Assembly: GCA_009779295.1 (NCBI GenBank)
Contig: WREN01000032.1
Span: 1 to 12,377, forward strand
DNA length: 12,377 nt
Reading direction: 5' to 3'
Origin: Oscillospiraceae bacterium
GTDB lineage: Bacteria; Bacillota; Clostridia; Oscillospirales; CAG-272
The first letter of the stretch is position 1. Each line of letters begins with the position of its first letter. A model generated the notes under the pieces. That model did not search any database, had not been told where the DNA came from, and saw only the letters and a program-made list of their open reading frames with translations. The position numbers and the translations under genes were made by a program. Below, one piece after another: positions 1 through 6,626 of this stretch.

Positions 1-114
1 ATTTTCCTTTATTTGGGAAAAATGCCGCTCGTATGACTTGTAAATTATTTGATTGTTATCGTTCAGCACGACGCATTTCAGCGTCGTTGAACCGACATCA
101 AGCCCGATTTTCAT
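1..114 (-). CDS. 2-hydroxyacyl-CoA dehydratase activase (BadF/BcrA-type ATPase), N-terminal 38 codons only
   Basis: Reading leftward from an ATG at 114-112, 38 codons are present before the gene leaves the window. The protein begins MKIGLDVGSTTLKCVVLN, the phosphate-1 loop of the ASKHA ATPase fold (D-x-G-S-T-T-x-K) that is characteristic of activators of 2-hydroxyacyl-CoA dehydratases. These activators use ATP to inject an electron into the dehydratase. The following YERHFSQIKEN resembles the Y-x-R-H-x-S-D-I-K segment that I recall from the very large clostridial fused activase/dehydratase-like proteins, so this may be the start of a protein of more than 1,000 residues; that is inference. The RBS AAAGGAT lies 9 nt before the ATG, and only 20 nt separate the gene from the upstream HisRS-like gene, so the two are probably co-transcribed. 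The family call is good; the exact subtype is uncertain. Confidence 0.85.
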   Translation of the reverse strand, partial: MKIGLDVGSTTLKCVVLNDNNQIIYKSYERHFSQIKEN

Positions 115-134
115 TTGAGTTTAATCCTTTATTT

Positions 135-1007
135 TTATAATAACCTGTCAAGACCGACACCGCTGATAAGGCAACGGAGTTTCTTATTCCCCGTCATTTT
201 TTGTATCCAATCAACAAAACCGCCGTCGACTATTTCGATTTTGTTGCCGTCCTTCTCCATGTGGATGTTAAAATTTATTCCCTTGTAGTAATTATTGTCC
301 TCATGTTCCAAATCGAACGAAACGGGAACGTCGGGGAATTCGTTTTTAACAAGTTCTGTCATGTTTTCGAAGAAATTATCAGGATAGCCGCTTCTTTTCC
401 GCAAAACTATGGATAATTGTTTATTTACAAACAGTTTCTTATAGTAAATCAATTGTTTCATAAACAGTTCTTTTTCGCAAGTACCGCACGAAACGATGCA
501 GAATAACCCGAAATGCGAAGAGTAACCTTTTCTTTTTGGGAACGGTTGCGCACGTAAAACTCTCGCCGTCGTGCAATAGTGAACCGGAAGTTTTAGATTC
601 CTGATTTGTTCGGCGATGATAATTGCAAGCATATTCGTGGGGTCGGATAGGATTTCCGTTCCGCGCAGCGCACTCACTACATTGTTTTGGTCAACGCAAC
701 CGAAAGCGGAACAACTCGCGAACGGCGCGGCGGGTGAAAGCAGTACGGGCTTTATTTCCATTTCCTGCGCTAATGATAGAAGCTCAGCTTCCAAAAGATG
801 AAATGCAATTGAGTCAATCTCGCTCGGTACGGTAAATCTGTTTTGTCGAAATGATTTTAGCAAGTCAACAGGCGTGATGGTGTCCGCTTGTTCATGGAAA
901 AGTTTTAGCAGCAGGGAATTTAAGTCAGATTTTGACAAGGCTAATAATTTTTCTATTAACCCATCGTCGCCTATATTATTTAAGATTCTGTTTGTTATTT
1001 TGTCCAT
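135..1007 (-). CDS. HisRS/HisZ-like class II aminoacyl-tRNA synthetase paralogue, catalytic core only (290 aa)
   Basis: No symbol can be given. The C-terminal third lines up with the end of a histidyl-tRNA synthetase catalytic domain: IEIVDGGFVDW (258-268) sits where HisRS has GGRYDGL, and the last residues SGVGLDRLL (282-290) match class II motif 3 (G-x-G-L-E/D-R-L-L). A motif-2-like stretch runs from RVLRAQ to HFGLF (about 149-169). The histidine-binding motif RGLDYY appears replaced by YKGINFNI (241-248), and the protein stops at motif 3, so there is no anticodon-binding domain. Canonical tRNA charging is therefore unlikely; a regulatory or modifying paralogue similar in architecture to HisZ is a better guess. 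An N-terminal leucine-rich helical region (17-37) precedes SALRGTEILSDPTN (112-125). No Shine-Dalgarno precedes the ATG, but TATAAT ends 6 nt upstream of it. The next gene, the activase, starts 20 nt downstream. The family resemblance is by eye. Confidence 0.6.
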   Translation of the reverse strand: MDKITNRILNNIGDDGLIEKLLALSKSDLNSLLLKLFHEQADTITPVDLLKSFRQNRFTVPSEIDSIAFHLLEAELLSLAQEMEIKPVLLSPAAPFASCSAFGCVDQNNVVSALRGTEILSDPTNMLAIIIAEQIRNLKLPVHYCTTARVLRAQPFPKRKGYSSHFGLFCIVSCGTCEKELFMKQLIYYKKLFVNKQLSIVLRKRSGYPDNFFENMTELVKNEFPDVPVSFDLEHEDNNYYKGINFNIHMEKDGNKIEIVDGGFVDWIQKMTGNKKLRCLISGVGLDRLL

Positions 1008-1013
1008 AATCGA

Positions 1014-1019
1014 ATTATA
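1014..1019 (-). promoter_or_regulatory. Possible -10 box abutting the start codon of the HisRS-like gene
   Basis: On the minus strand a perfect TATAAT is followed by TCGATT and then the ATG at 1007. If used, transcription would begin at or within a base or two of the ATG, giving a leaderless message, in agreement with the missing Shine-Dalgarno. No good -35 hexamer lies at 17 bp: ACACAT is there, and TTCACA sits 20 bp away. The box is in the 38-nt gap after the YihX-like gene, so read-through from upstream is also possible. Confidence 0.3.
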
Positions 1020-1045
1020 TCATAAAATGATGAATTATGTGTGAA

Positions 1046-1648
1046 TTATATTAGATTAAGTATTTCCAGATTGCTCTTTAAATTATCAAAACCGCTAACT
1101 CTGTACGCGTTCATACCGGAATCAATACAGGCTTGTACATTCGCCTCATTATCATCGAAAAAAACAATTTCGTCAGGATTACAATTAAGTTTTTCGATCA
1201 CAAATGTGTATGTTTCAATATCCGGCTTTAATATCCCCATTTCATATGATAAAAAAATATGATGAAAATATTTATCAATCGAAATTCTCTCACAAAGGCT
1301 ATTCCACTGTACTGGGTTGGTATTTGATAAACATGCAAGCGTATAGTTTTGTTTTAATTTTTGTAAAAGCTCAATAACACCCGGAAAAAATCCTTTTGCA
1401 TATAAGGGAAACTCAGCGATAAAATCTTCAGGAGTAATATCAATATTAAATTCTTTAACAAAACCATTTGCAAATTCATTTGTAGTAAGTTTACCGGTTT
1501 CATATAATTTAATATTCTCTGAATCCGCCCACCTCTTATCAATTTCCGCGCGCGTTAATTTATTTCCAATGAGGTTAAGCAATCTTTTAACGCCTGTTAA
1601 ATCTACAAGAACACCGCCTATATCGAGTAATATCGTTTTTATTTTCAT
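1046..1648 (-). CDS. HAD-superfamily hydrolase, YihX-like (subfamily IA)
   Basis: A 200-residue haloacid dehalogenase-type phosphatase. Motif I is LLDIGGVLVD with nucleophile D9. The usual second Asp is replaced by Gly, as in the YihX-type D-x-G-G/N-V members. Motif II is LSNTNP (S108), motif III the lysine of ILKPD (K141), and motif IV FFDDNEANV (D165, D166). Residues about 15-90 form the small helical cap. E. coli YihX, which I recall as similar in length and motifs, is a sugar-phosphate (glucose-1-phosphate) phosphatase; this substrate is not proven here. The start lies 3 nt after the stop of the nucleotidyltransferase gene, so the two are likely translated from one message, although the Shine-Dalgarno (GGATTG) is weak. 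Complete at both ends. The DNA is noticeably AT-rich. The fold assignment is secure; the substrate is unknown. Confidence 0.88.
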   Translation of the reverse strand: MKIKTILLDIGGVLVDLTGVKRLLNLIGNKLTRAEIDKRWADSENIKLYETGKLTTNEFANGFVKEFNIDITPEDFIAEFPLYAKGFFPGVIELLQKLKQNYTLACLSNTNPVQWNSLCERISIDKYFHHIFLSYEMGILKPDIETYTFVIEKLNCNPDEIVFFDDNEANVQACIDSGMNAYRVSGFDNLKSNLEILNLI

Positions 1649-1651
1649 ATG

Positions 1652-2455
1652 TCAATCCATTCTTAATGCTGTTTTACACATTTCGCTTTGATTATTTATT
1701 CCTACGATTTCGCTAAGACGGGTATTCAGCCGTAAAAATTCAGGGGTTAATTTCGAAATTGTAAATATTATTTGATTTGTATCTCTTCCGCAGAACCAAT
1801 CAGCTAACATTTCCTTTTGATTTTGAGTAAGCAGACTTCTTTCACCCTCTAATTTCGACCACATACCCCAACCGGCATTGATATGGATTCCCCTCTCGGC
1901 ATACCATCCATACGCAATAAGCCATCGCGCCATGTTCAGCATTTCTAATGCGGCATAAAATTCGTTACGTTTTGCGTTACGGTATGCTTCATGTGCATAT
2001 GCTAAATATTTTACACGCCAATACTCGACTTCTTGCGCCGTGATTTTATATTCAATAGTATTTGAAATGTTTATTACTTCTGATAAACGTTCCGTTTTGT
2101 CATATAATATTTTACAGTTCTTCAGCCATATAGAAGGCGATAAATCTTCAATACAATGATACCAAGAATCAATTTTAACAAAATTATCGTAATGCACCAC
2201 TGCATATGGAACATTCATGTTCAAGTTTTCAAAAAATAAAACATTTCCCCAATTTTGAGCACGCGAATATTTTTGCTCGATAAATTTTGACAAATTTTCT
2301 CTATTCACAATCGTATGCAAATCGATGTCGGAGTAATCGTCGAAATCTCCGCTTGCCAATGAACCCGCGAGGTATATTCCTAATACATCCACATCATTTT
2401 TTAAATCGTTCACGGCTTTGGAGAGTAGAGTATTTCTGTATTTTGTCAAATTCAT
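1652..2455 (-). CDS. Nucleotidyltransferase-domain protein (pol-beta/MNT superfamily)
   Basis: A 267-residue protein with the minimal nucleotidyltransferase signature G-S-x-x-x-G-x-x-x-x-x-S-D-x-D: LAGSLASGDFDDYSDIDL spans about 29-46, with metal-binding D43 and D45. A likely third carboxylate is D96 in VKIDSW. The C-terminal half (about 135-250) is helical and includes EVEYWRVKYLAYAHEAYRNAKR, a layout like the helical substrate- or partner-binding domains of aminoglycoside and lincosamide adenylyltransferases and related unclassified proteins. Members transfer NMP to a hydroxyl on a small molecule, protein or RNA; nothing here fixes the substrate, and calling it a resistance enzyme would be unsafe. 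GGGTGAT just before ATG acts as Shine-Dalgarno. It heads a pair with the HAD hydrolase 3 nt downstream. The 117-nt upstream gap holds no convincing promoter. Confidence 0.82.
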   Translation of the reverse strand: MNLTKYRNTLLSKAVNDLKNDVDVLGIYLAGSLASGDFDDYSDIDLHTIVNRENLSKFIEQKYSRAQNWGNVLFFENLNMNVPYAVVHYDNFVKIDSWYHCIEDLSPSIWLKNCKILYDKTERLSEVINISNTIEYKITAQEVEYWRVKYLAYAHEAYRNAKRNEFYAALEMLNMARWLIAYGWYAERGIHINAGWGMWSKLEGERSLLTQNQKEMLADWFCGRDTNQIIFTISKLTPEFLRLNTRLSEIVGINNQSEMCKTALRMD

Positions 2456-2572
2456 TTTATCACCCGCTAATATATATTTTTATTATTTGAATTACAGCGA
2501 TGATGTATTTGTTAACTTAACTGTAGAAAATACTTATAATGCAAAATTTTTTATTTTAGTATTAATTAGTTT

Positions 2573-2803
2573 TTACCAGCGAAAAATTGCACGTATTCCA
2601 TGAGGAAATAAAAATCCAGATAAAAATACAAAACCTCTATTCGGTTTTTTACCTTTTAATAAATTTATTAATAATATAATAGGGAATAATAACCCTGTTG
2701 TACCAAGGATTATTTTAAGAGCATTAATTTCAATAACTTGTGCTTTGTTAAACGGGTTGCGTATTGATATATATCCCGTTTGAAGGTTTGCTTTTTTCTC
2801 CAT
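2573..2803 (-). CDS. Small hypothetical membrane protein (76 aa)
   Basis: I do not recognise a family. The start chosen is the ATG at 2803-2801 because AGGAGA sits 7 nt upstream. An earlier in-frame ATG at 2848 would overlap the purN stop and has no better ribosome site. From this start the protein is 76 residues: a polar N-terminus (MEKKANLQ), one clear hydrophobic segment (about 29-48, ILGTTGLLFPIILLINLL), a short basic loop KGKKPNR, and a second weaker hydrophobic segment (about 56-70, GFVFLSGFLFPHG). This predicts a two-segment inner-membrane hairpin. It follows purN by 41 nt on the same strand and may be read from the purE promoter. The DNA here is strikingly AT-rich (13 G/C in the 60 bases from 2641), unlike purN. 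Function unknown. Confidence 0.6.
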   Translation of the reverse strand: MEKKANLQTGYISIRNPFNKAQVIEINALKIILGTTGLLFPIILLINLLKGKKPNRGFVFLSGFLFPHGIRAIFRW

Positions 2804-2844
2804 GATTATTTCTCCTCGTACAAAATACAAATTTTCTACGCTCG

Positions 2845-3474
2845 TCAACCCCTCACCCGCGCGATCCCATTCTCATCGACCCAAATCCTGTCATTGCAGA
2901 ACAAATCCACCGCCCGCGTCAGAATATCCCACTCGCACTCCTCCATCACGCACTTCTGGAGCGTTTCGGGGGTATCGCCTTCGCCAACGTAGATTGGTTT
3001 CTGCAATATAATCGGACCGCCGTCGGCGATTTCGTTGACGAAATGCACCGTTGCGCCGGTTACTTTCACGCCTGATTCAAGCACGGCTTTGTGAACGCGC
3101 AAACCGTAGAATCCCAATCCGCAGAAACTCGGTATGAGCGCGGGGTGCACATTGAGTATGCGGTTTTTGAACGTGGTCGTAAACTCTGATGTAAGAATGA
3201 AATTGAACCCGCCGAGCACGACTAAATCTATGTTGAACTCTAAAAGTTTTTTCACGACTTGACACGTAAATTCCTCGCGCGTTTCGTAACTTTTCGGGCT
3301 GATAACGCACGTCGCGATGTTATTTTCCGTTGCGCGGACGAGCGCGTAAGCGTCGTCCTTGCTTGCGATAACAAGCGCGATTTTGCCGCCGGTTATTTTG
3401 CCGTTATTGATAGCGTCGATAATCGCTTGCAAATTCGTGCCACCGCCCGAAACCAGTACAGCTATATTCTTCAT
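2845..3474 (-). CDS. purN: Phosphoribosylglycinamide formyltransferase
   Basis: GAR transformylase, the third step of de novo purine synthesis: transfers a formyl group from 10-formyl-THF to GAR in the cytosol. The 209 residues are complete and of normal length. GGGTNLQAI (10-18) is the phosphate-binding loop of the GAR substrate. NVHPALIPSF (108-117) carries catalytic N108 and H110, and ATVHFV (141-146) has H144, equivalent to E. coli H137. IADGGPIILQ (149-158) contains catalytic D151, equivalent to E. coli D144. These E. coli equivalences are from memory. A GLGFYGLRVHKAVLESG stretch is typical of Gram-positive/clostridial forms. It starts 5 nt after the purE stop, so the two are co-transcribed from the purE promoter. 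The Shine-Dalgarno (GGGTAA) is modest and lies in the end of purE, which suggests translational coupling. Confidence 0.96.
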   Translation of the reverse strand: MKNIAVLVSGGGTNLQAIIDAINNGKITGGKIALVIASKDDAYALVRATENNIATCVISPKSYETREEFTCQVVKKLLEFNIDLVVLGGFNFILTSEFTTTFKNRILNVHPALIPSFCGLGFYGLRVHKAVLESGVKVTGATVHFVNEIADGGPIILQKPIYVGEGDTPETLQKCVMEECEWDILTRAVDLFCNDRIWVDENGIARVRG

Positions 3475-3479
3475 ACGGA

Positions 3480-3974
3480 TTACCCGTTGATTTCGTTCTG
3501 GAGATTTCTGTCTTTTTCAACGACGTCCGTTGCCATTTTCTCTTTGAACGCAACTAACTTGTCCGCGATTGCTTCGTCCGATAGCGCAAGAATCTGCGCA
3601 GCAAGAATTGCGGCGTTAGCTGCACCGTCGATCGCAACGGTCGCAACCGGGATTCCCGACGGCATCTGCACTACAGACAGCAGCGAATCCAAGCCGTCCA
3701 TCGTCGAAGATTTAACTGGTATGCCTATTACCGGCAGAATCGTATGAGCGGCGATAACCCCCGCGAGGTGCGCGGCTTTACCGGCGGCGGCGATTATAAC
3801 GCCGAACCCGTTTGCTTTCGCGTTCGTTGCGAAATCGCAAGCGACATGTGGAGTACGGTGCGCGGACATAACTCTGACTTCATAAGGGATTCCGAATTTT
3901 TTCAAATGTTCCATGCAGGGTTTCAAAACGGGCAAATCACTGTCGCTACCCATGAGTATAGCTACTTTTAACAT
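3480..3974 (-). CDS. purE: N5-carboxyaminoimidazole ribonucleotide mutase (PurE class I)
   Basis: Converts N5-CAIR to CAIR in de novo purine synthesis, downstream of PurK. The 164-residue protein is full length. MGSDSD (8-13) binds the substrate phosphate, and MSAHRTP (36-42) has the catalytic H39. AAAGKAAHLAGVIAAHT (about 62-78) and the VQMPSGIPVATVAI segment (about 102-115) are the other hallmark blocks; GAANAAILAAQIL follows. Together these identify the class I (N5-CAIR mutase) type rather than the class II AIR carboxylase type. No purK is in the window. GGAGGAA, 7 nt before the ATG, is an excellent ribosome site. The promoter at 4012-4040 lies directly upstream, and purN follows after 5 nt. 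No purine riboswitch is visible in the short leader (about 30 nt). Confidence 0.96.
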   Translation of the reverse strand: MLKVAILMGSDSDLPVLKPCMEHLKKFGIPYEVRVMSAHRTPHVACDFATNAKANGFGVIIAAAGKAAHLAGVIAAHTILPVIGIPVKSSTMDGLDSLLSVVQMPSGIPVATVAIDGAANAAILAAQILALSDEAIADKLVAFKEKMATDVVEKDRNLQNEING

Positions 3975-4011
3975 ATTATAAGTTCCTCCATAAAATAAAA
4001 AAGATTATTTT

Positions 4012-4040
4012 ATTATACCAAATTTCGATAATAAAATCAA
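4012..4040 (-). promoter_or_regulatory. Promoter of purE-purN (extended -10)
   Basis: On the minus strand TTGATT (4040-4035), a 17-bp spacer and TATAAT (4017-4012) precede purE. The spacer ends in TGG, making an extended -10 (TGnTATAAT). The -35 box covers the stop codon (4039-4037) of the preceding small ORF. The predicted transcript start near 4005 gives a leader of about 30 nt, ending in the strong GGAGGAA ribosome site of purE. There is no room for a riboswitch and no obvious PurBox was noticed. Confidence 0.7.
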
Positions 4041-4195
4041 TTTGTAAATTGTAAAACTTTCTCGCCGTTTTCGTCAATATTTAAAAATGCTACAGTTCCG
4101 GAACGATTGAACTTACATTCGTGAATCTCCGCGCCAAGCCAAATTTGGTGTAACACGAATAAAGTACCGCCATGCGAAACGATTATTGTTTTCAT
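4037..4195 (-). CDS. Short ORF: C-terminal part of a histidine phosphatase (52 aa), probable remnant
   Basis: An open frame of 52 codons starts MKTIIVSHGGTLFVLHQIWL. IIVSHGGTL followed by a tryptophan/leucine helix and LG is what the histidine phosphatase (phosphoglycerate-mutase-like) family has around its second catalytic histidine (here H8). The end, KFNRSGTVAFLNIDENG, fits the closing strand of such proteins. The essential N-terminal R-H-G motif and the phosphate-binding centre, about 130-150 residues, are absent. Even so, the ATG overlaps the stop of the HAD gene as ATGA and has a perfect GGAGGTAA 6 nt upstream, so it should be translated. It is either a decayed remnant left by a deletion that fused it to the HAD gene, or a retained mini-protein. 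The promoter for purE begins on its stop codon. The homology call is by eye. Confidence 0.55.
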   Translation of the reverse strand: MKTIIVSHGGTLFVLHQIWLGAEIHECKFNRSGTVAFLNIDENGEKVLQFTN

Positions 4196-5004
4196 ATAGT
4201 TACCTCCATAAGTTTCATTATAGCGTGATGAACGCCGTCGTGATTGTTGTCGAGTGTAACATATTTCGCAACCGCTTTTATATGATCTTCGGCATTTCTC
4301 ATAGCGAAACTGTTCGGATATGCCGATAGCATTTCAATATCGTTCACATCGTCACCGAAAACGGCTATCTCATCTTTCGCAAGATTTAATTTCTTTCGGA
4401 TTTTTTCAACTCCATAAAATTTATTAACAGACGTTATCACGATAAACAAGCCTCTGTCAACATAATACCATGCTTTGTTTTTACACAGAGTTTCAATAGA
4501 TGAAACAAGATCATTTTCGATATTTTTGACCGTATCAATAAAATTCCCATAGAAAATGAGAATTTTAATCGTTCTTAAATTGTTTACATGGTTTAATCCA
4601 AAGCACATCGCGGGATTCAATCCCCACAACTTGTAAGCTCTTTCGTCAAGAGGGAATCGGAACGCGTGCAATTCATTTTCCAATTGCAAAGCGATATTTA
4701 ACGATTCGCATCCGTTAACAATTTTCACGGCACCGCCCACGATCTTGTCGTCTATCGGACTATATTCCTTCCACTCGCCGATTTCAATGCAACCGCCGTT
4801 GTGATATAATCCTCCATCAAAAAGCGACAGGGTTTGGTTATCCCAGCCCAGCATTAAATCAAGCAACGGCGGACGTCCGGTTGCGATGAAAAGTTTGATT
4901 CCGTTTTCTTTGCATTTCTCAAGCGTCAATCTCGTTTGCCGCGAGATTTTTTTATCGTCGTTTAACAGCGTACCGTCTAAGTCAAATAATAAAGCCTTTA
5001 TCAT
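4192..5004 (-). CDS. Cof-type HAD-IIB phosphatase
   Basis: A 270-residue HAD phosphatase with the large C2 cap (about 85-190). Motif I is LLFDLDGTLL (nucleophile D8, acid D10), motif II FIATGR (T42), motif III probably K195 (TSVNKFYGV), and motif IV VFGDDVNDIEML (D218, D219, D222). The end DNNHDGVHHAI (252-262) is the Cof-family tail. The start used is the ATG at 5004, 1 nt after the guaB stop, because it places MIKALLFDLDG at the N-terminus as in the family; an upstream in-frame ATG at 5082 would overlap guaB by 77 nt. Family members dephosphorylate sugar phosphates, FMN, pyridoxal phosphate or nucleotides; the link to guaB suggests but does not show a nucleotide-related role. It lacks a good Shine-Dalgarno, so it is probably translationally coupled to guaB. 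Its stop overlaps the next ORF by ATGA. Confidence 0.9.
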   Translation of the reverse strand: MIKALLFDLDGTLLNDDKKISRQTRLTLEKCKENGIKLFIATGRPPLLDLMLGWDNQTLSLFDGGLYHNGGCIEIGEWKEYSPIDDKIVGGAVKIVNGCESLNIALQLENELHAFRFPLDERAYKLWGLNPAMCFGLNHVNNLRTIKILIFYGNFIDTVKNIENDLVSSIETLCKNKAWYYVDRGLFIVITSVNKFYGVEKIRKKLNLAKDEIAVFGDDVNDIEMLSAYPNSFAMRNAEDHIKAVAKYVTLDNNHDGVHHAIMKLMEVTI

Positions 5005-5005
5005 T

Positions 5006-6484
5006 TTAATCAATCTGCACGCTGTAGTTCGGCGCTTCTTTGGTGATGTTGATGTCATGCGGATGAGATTCGCGCAATCCACTGCCGGTGATACGCACGA
5101 ACGTGCTGTTTTCTTTCAAATCTTTGACCGTCCCGCAACCGCAATAACCCATACCCGATCTCAAACCACCGATCAATTGATACACGGTATCACACAGCGG
5201 ACCTTTATACGGCACGCGCCCTTCAACGCCTTCGGGCACGAATTTCGTGTTGCTTTCCTGGAAGTAACGGTCTTTTGAACCTCTTTCCATCGCTGCAATC
5301 GAACCCATACCGCGGTAAGTTTTGAAACGTCGTCCTTGATAGATTTCGCTTTCGCCCGGACTTTCCTCACAACCCGCGAACAGCGAACCGATCATAACAA
5401 CATCTGCACCCGCTCCGATAGCTTTCGTCAAATCGCCGCTGTATTTTACGCCGCCGTCTGCTATAACAGGAATGTTATATTTTTTAGCAACTTCCGCAAC
5501 GTCGTAGATCGCGGTGATTTGCGGAACGCCTATCCCCGCTACGACGCGTGTCGTACAAATCGCGCCGGGACCCATGCCGACTTTGACAGCGTCCGCGCCC
5601 GCTTCTATCAAATCCTGAGCCGCTTCGGCTGTCGCGATATTACCCGCGATAATTTGTGAATTCGGGTATGAATTCTTTATTTTTTTAACGCAGTTTATAA
5701 TATTGTTGGAATGACCGTGCGCGGAATCTAAAACCAGAACGTCCGCGCCGATATGCAATAAAGCTCCCGCGCGTTCCACAACGTCTGCGGTAACGCCGAT
5801 AGCAGCTCCGCATAACAATCTGCCGCCGTTATCTTTCGCGGAATTGGGGAATTTGGTAGCTTTTTCTATGTCTTTGATCGTAATTAAACCTTTGAGAGTA
5901 AAATTTGCATCCACTATCGGTAATTTTTCGATTTTATGTTTGCTGAGAATTTCTTCCGCTTGCGCCAAAGTCGTACCCTCAGACGCGGTGACAAGGTTAT
6001 CCTTAGTCATCACTTCTTTAATTTTCATGCTGTAATCTTTTAAAAACCGCATGTCCCTGTTGGTGATAATACCGACGAGTTTACGGTTGGAGTCGCAAAT
6101 CGGAACGCCCGATATCTTATATTTCCCCATTAATTCGTCAGCCTCATAAACAAAATTATCAGGTGACAGATAAAAAGGATTTTTAATAACGCCATGTTCG
6201 CTCCTTTTTACACGTTCCACCTGATCAACCTGCATTTCAACAGGCATGTTTTTGTGAATTATGCCGATTCCTCCCTCTCTTGCGATTGCGATCGCGAGAT
6301 TCGCTTCAGTCACAGTATCCATAGCCGCAGACATAAGAGGGATATTCAATTTGATTTTACCGGTTAACCCCGTTTCGAGGTTTACAGTATTAGGCAAGAC
6401 ATCGCTTTTTGCCGGAACTAATAAGACGTCGTCAAAAGTCAACCCTTCTTTTACAAACTTTTCGTTTGTTTGAATAGTGCCCAT
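5006..6484 (-). CDS. guaB: Inosine-5'-monophosphate dehydrogenase
   Basis: Oxidises IMP to XMP with NAD+, the committed step to guanine nucleotides. The 492 residues match the usual bacterial length. LTFDDVLLVPA (15-25) opens the TIM barrel. A two-CBS regulatory domain is inserted at about 100-205 (VPICDSNRKLVGIITNRD and LPIVDANFTLKGLITIKD). The barrel resumes with VLDSAHGHS (251-259, D253 region) and the active-site loop GMGPGAICTT with catalytic C310. IADGGVKYSGD (341-351) binds the IMP phosphate. The mobile flap holds the R406-Y407 pair and EGVEGRVPYKG (418-428). All key residues are present. It is driven by the strong promoter at 6526-6554. The ribosome site GGGAG is rather far (11 nt) from the ATG. 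The HAD gene follows after 1 nt. Confidence 0.98.
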   Translation of the reverse strand: MGTIQTNEKFVKEGLTFDDVLLVPAKSDVLPNTVNLETGLTGKIKLNIPLMSAAMDTVTEANLAIAIAREGGIGIIHKNMPVEMQVDQVERVKRSEHGVIKNPFYLSPDNFVYEADELMGKYKISGVPICDSNRKLVGIITNRDMRFLKDYSMKIKEVMTKDNLVTASEGTTLAQAEEILSKHKIEKLPIVDANFTLKGLITIKDIEKATKFPNSAKDNGGRLLCGAAIGVTADVVERAGALLHIGADVLVLDSAHGHSNNIINCVKKIKNSYPNSQIIAGNIATAEAAQDLIEAGADAVKVGMGPGAICTTRVVAGIGVPQITAIYDVAEVAKKYNIPVIADGGVKYSGDLTKAIGAGADVVMIGSLFAGCEESPGESEIYQGRRFKTYRGMGSIAAMERGSKDRYFQESNTKFVPEGVEGRVPYKGPLCDTVYQLIGGLRSGMGYCGCGTVKDLKENSTFVRITGSGLRESHPHDINITKEAPNYSVQID

Positions 6485-6525
6485 AAGATATCATTCTCCC
6501 TTCAAAATACTTTATATAAATATTA

Positions 6526-6554
6526 AGTATATCACAGGTATTTTAATATGTCAA
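6526..6554 (-). promoter_or_regulatory. Strong guaB promoter
   Basis: On the minus strand a perfect TTGACA (6554-6549), a spacer of exactly 17 bp, and TATACT (6531-6526) precede guaB. The spacer ends TGA, giving an extended -10 (TGnTATACT). The predicted transcript start near 6519 leaves a leader of about 35 nt, too short for a riboswitch. It is arranged back to back with the operon promoter at 6598, with 43 bp between the -35 boxes. Confidence 0.85.
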
Positions 6555-6597
6555 TAACAATTTGTAATTTCTAATATATTAAAATTTAACATAATGC

Positions 6598-6626
6598 TTT
6601 AAATTTTGCCGGCAATATAGTATAAT
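6598..6626 (+). promoter_or_regulatory. Promoter of the plus-strand six-gene operon
   Basis: A perfect TATAAT at 6621-6626 has TTTAAA (four of six bases of TTGACA) 17 bp upstream at 6598-6603. The short GC-bearing inverted sequence TTGCCGGCAA (6606-6615) lies inside the spacer. It is a 10-bp perfect palindrome and could be an operator half or a DNA-binding site. The AAGGGGTGA ribosome site of the first gene begins only 6 nt after the -10 box, so the leader is very short. Confidence 0.6.
6606..6615. promoter_or_regulatory. Palindrome TTGCCGGCAA in the promoter spacer, possible operator
   Basis: A 10-bp perfect palindrome sits between the -35 and -10 boxes of the operon promoter, the classic place for a repressor to bind. 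It is the only GC-rich island in an otherwise very AT-rich 150-bp intergenic region. It is short and no regulator gene is in the window, so the call is tentative. Confidence 0.3.

Noticed and set aside
1652..2455. Antibiotic-resistance adenylyltransferase
   Set aside because: Only the general nucleotidyltransferase signature is visible; no subfamily-defining motifs or resistance neighbours.
2456..2572. Possible promoter or terminator between the small membrane protein and the nucleotidyltransferase
   Set aside because: Very AT-rich with several TATAAG- and TTAACA-like words but none at proper spacing, and no GC-rich stem before a T tract.
2804..2848. ATG at 2848 as start of the small membrane protein
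   Set aside because: It overlaps the purN stop and lacks a ribosome site as good as the AGGAGA before 2803.
3259..3747. 162-codon plus-strand frame across purE/purN
   Set aside because: It is antisense to two well-recognised genes and its translation shows no family-like motifs; it reflects GC-biased codons on the opposite strand.
3975..4011. Purine riboswitch ahead of purE
   Set aside because: The leader is only about 30 nt and shows no paired stems; too short for a purine aptamer.
5005..5082. ATG at 5082 as start of the Cof-type HAD gene
   Set aside because: It would add 26 residues, overlap guaB by 77 nt, and place the nucleophile motif far from the N-terminus, unlike the family.
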